Positions 61,839-64,000 of a DNA stretch of 64,000 nt are shown piece by piece. Location: contig JAPJBO010000575.1 of the NCBI GenBank assembly GCA_030068145.1, forward strand, positions 1 through 64,000. Direction: 5' to 3'. The notes under the pieces were generated by a model. It searched no databases. It was not told the origin of the DNA and worked only from the letters and a program-made list of their open reading frames with translations. Position numbers and translations under genes: made by a program. This stretch comes from Diplonema papillatum (Eukaryota; Euglenozoa; Diplonemea; Diplonemida; Diplonemidae). How positions within the stretch are numbered: position 1 is the first letter of the stretch; each line of letters begins with the position of its first letter.

Positions 61839-63132
61839 TAGGCGGGTACTTCGGGGATGCAAGCGAGCGACGGACCGGCGGCAATTGCCCGCGCGAGCAG
61901 TCTTCTGAGGGGCGCATGTTTTCACCCGGTGACCCCGATGAAGACAACTCTTCTCCCCCTCACCCGGATGTATAAACCCCTCTTTTGGGTCTTTGCTTTT
62001 TTCCCCGGTCCAATAAGTTTTTCCCGACCACGGTTTATCATTGGATGCTGCGTTTCGTTCCAGTGGCGGTGCTCGCAAGTACTTCAGATATTTTTTTTTG
62101 TCTTTTACGAACTTGTGGGTGAATGGTTGCTATCCGCAGACTCGCCGCTCGTTCATGCTTGGTTGCGGAACAACACAAAGCAGAAGATGAAAAAGAGCAT
62201 GACTTCACAGGTGGGGGGGTGGCCGGATTTCGCGTATTCTTTCTTTCCCTTTCATTTTTGAGTCGCCGCCCCGTGTTCTCGCCGGCCGGCCAGTGGCCAA
62301 ACGAAAAAGAAAAGAGGCGGGTCAAGGTACAGCTTACCTTTTTTTTTTTGTCGTGTGAGTGAATGTTCGCTTCGAGACTCCGGGACTTTTGAAGTCTCCG
62401 GGTGTCCGTCGCCAAATGGGCTCCTTCAACAAGAAAAGAAGAATAAGCACTCGGAGGGGCCGCCGGGTGCTGTGTTGCCCGGCAGAGCTTGACGAAGCCT
62501 TTCAGCTTTGGGTGCGGCGACCCAATCTCTGCTGCAGGATGTGGTGACGACGTCCGGTCATTCTGGGGAGCTCGCTATTTCCAGCCTCTGGCGAACGGCG
62601 GGATCAACCAGGTTTTTTGTTACTCAAACGGACTGGACCGAGGAAAATCTGACGAATCAGTGATTCCCCGATACCAAAGGTTGTATCGTGGCACTGCAAT
62701 GAAGTAACCCCGAGCATACGTCCACTTAAAGTTCGAGAATAGGTCGAGGAAGCGATTTCTCGAATGCCCCCGATCCTTCGCTTCAGAGAAAGAGAGAGAG
62801 AGAGAGACGAGTTAAAGTGCAGGGACCATCTCCCCGGGGAGTTTCCGGTCTCCTCACTTCTCTTCGTGCTGCTACGGTAGGCGCGCTGCAGGTTGCGGCT
62901 CTGCTCTCGCGGCGTGACTCCTGTTTTGGTTCTAGCCATCCTGAGGGAGGCTTTGGAGCGGACCAGCTACACGATGGCTCGATGGGTCTTTCGCTCCAGC
63001 ACCCAGGTGCGACGAGCAGCAGGTTAAAGCGCTGTGGCAACACGTTGGTGCCGGCATGGTTTCCGCGAGGCTCGGTGGGGCCTTTTTTCAAGTGGAGTAT
63101 GACCTCCGTTCCCCCCTTCCCCTCGCCCGCTT
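61839..63132. other. Intergenic, no gene recognised
   Basis: It has a (GA)n tract near 62787-62804 and pyrimidine runs. No exon is recognised. Confidence 0.4.
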
Positions 63133-63570
63133 CTACATCTGCCGCGGGTAGATGGGAGGGGTGGCGACGGCGGCGGCGAAGGCGGAGGTGCCCACTTGAG
63201 ACGAGGAGGTGGCCTTCGGCGAGCCGATGTAGACGGAGTCGACGCAGTCGCCGTAGTCCGAGTCGTAAACCTTCTCTGCCTCGTACATGGTGCTCTGCAG
63301 GGCTTTGACGGAGAGGTCTTTGATGGAAAGGTCGTTCAGAGTGAACTCCGTGGGCGGGAGGTAGTCACCGTTGAAAGAAGGGATCGACTGCGCGATGCTC
63401 TGTTTGCGGCTTGACGGAGCGGCGACGTCGTGCGCGATGCTCTGTTTGCGGCTTGACGGAGCGGCCATGTCGGGTATGTTGAACACCGTTGCTTCCAGCT
63501 CCTCATCTTCGTCGAAGTCTTCCATGTGCGGCAGTCGCAGCACGTCCTGGCCCACCTCACACGCAGACAT
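63133..63570 (-). CDS. Small acidic protein with duplicated RKQS motif
   Basis: From ATG at 63570 (MSACEVGQDVLRLPHMEDFD) the frame gives 145 aa. The frame stays open a little upstream, so an earlier exon is possible. It has an acidic part (FDEDEELEATVF), then a tandem duplication of about 14 residues containing AAPSSRKQSIA, a basophilic kinase-type site (R-K-Q-S). It continues LNDLSIKDLSVKALQSTMYE and ends at TAG with IYPRQM. The family is unknown. Composition and repeat suggest a disordered regulatory protein. The duplication at DNA level (GATGCTCTGTTTGCGGCTTG twice, 63394 and 63439) is exact, so it is recent. Confidence 0.5.
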   Translation of the reverse strand: MSACEVGQDVLRLPHMEDFDEDEELEATVFNIPDMAAPSSRKQSIAHDVAAPSSRKQSIAQSIPSFNGDYLPPTEFTLNDLSIKDLSVKALQSTMYEAEKVYDSDYGDCVDSVYIGSPKATSSSQVGTSAFAAAVATPPIYPRQM

Positions 63571-64000
63571 AGCTGTACTGCACCCGTTTTCCGTCTCGGC
63601 TTCCAACACAGTCAAGAATAATGGGGTGCCGCAGCGGAAGAGGGTCTCGGGGGGTTTTTTAACTCTCTTTTCTTGTGTTGCCCTTTGCGTGTTGTGTTGC
63701 GGCTATATTCTCTTTCTGAGCAAGTGAGTCGATGTGAAAGATCGCAGATGACACGTCTGAGACCATTGGGGTGTCTTCCCTTGAATCGCAAGGCGCAGAG
63801 GCAGAGATAGTGACAGACAGTTTGGGTTAGAATGCACAGAATCTTTGGCGAGAACCTGCATCGTCGGCAGACAGGGACCGCCTAGAAAAGCTCCCCGTGA
63901 TCCTGACCGACTCGAAGAACACAACGAGCAATGCGCCCCGCATGGACAAACGTCGTCAAGTCAATTGCCGCAGTGAAACCCCACGCTTGGGGAGTGTCCT
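63571..64000. other. 5' flank of the small acidic frame
   Basis: No gene is recognised. GTTTGGGTTAGAATGCA (about 63820-63836) also occurs near 42048-42063, suggesting another dispersed repeat. Confidence 0.4.

Overview
The window is nuclear DNA of a eukaryote, most likely a free-living protist. It has GT-AG introns, GC-rich exons set in repeat-rich non-coding DNA, poly-A-tailed and TIR-bearing short repeats, a long (TG)n tract and two superfamilies of DNA transposon. The sequence does not fix the lineage. Three host genes have a splice-acceptor-like AG just upstream of the first ATG, which would suit spliced-leader trans-splicing (for example in a euglenozoan), but this is speculation. Host genes make up only a small part of the 64 kb.

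Layout. 0-5.4 kb: dispersed repeats, a short 18S-rRNA-like fragment on the minus strand (about 3863-3940), a poly-A-tailed SINE-like insertion inside a satellite unit, and a GC-rich satellite that runs into the 3' end of a PHO80-type cyclin gene (6699-5360, minus). 7-8.6 kb: repeats and a (TG)n tract. 8.87-12.12 kb: a complete-looking piggyBac transposon with TTAA target sites, matching TIRs and one intact transposase frame. 12.4-17.4 kb: dispersed repeats.

17.45-35.41 kb (minus): the centrepiece, a seven-exon gene whose exons join in phase to exactly 2,600 codons (2,599 aa). I read it as a kinesin motor cut open after its P-loop helix by a disordered linker and two laminin-G/concanavalin-like domains. 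The motor resumes with switch-II-like and alpha4/alpha5-like segments. A caspase-fold (C14-like) domain that lacks both catalytic residues follows, and the protein ends in a helical solenoid-like part. Intron 2 (6.8 kb) holds a decayed reverse-transcriptase element, three duplicated copies of the start of exon 3 complete with its 3' splice site, and a 126-bp tandem repeat touching the 5' splice site.

36-40 kb: repeats, a TIR/tandem-repeat element carrying one exon-like frame, and a nested SINE-like insertion with a target-site duplication. 40.12-44.43 kb (minus): a two-exon, membrane-anchored SAM-methyltransferase-like gene (328 aa) with a 3.3-kb repeat-filled intron. 44.79-48.05 kb: a hAT transposon with an intact 918-aa transposase (minus). 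48-55.7 kb: dispersed repeats and small TIR elements. 55.74-57.18 kb: an internally reduced hAT element with 5-bp target duplications. 57-64 kb: further small TIR elements, minisatellites and a small acidic minus-strand frame (63570-63133).

The host genes do not form an evident pathway. The giant kinesin-like protein, the cyclin and the methyltransferase are unrelated single-copy-looking genes separated by mobile DNA, and their introns collect the same repeat families as the intergenic DNA.
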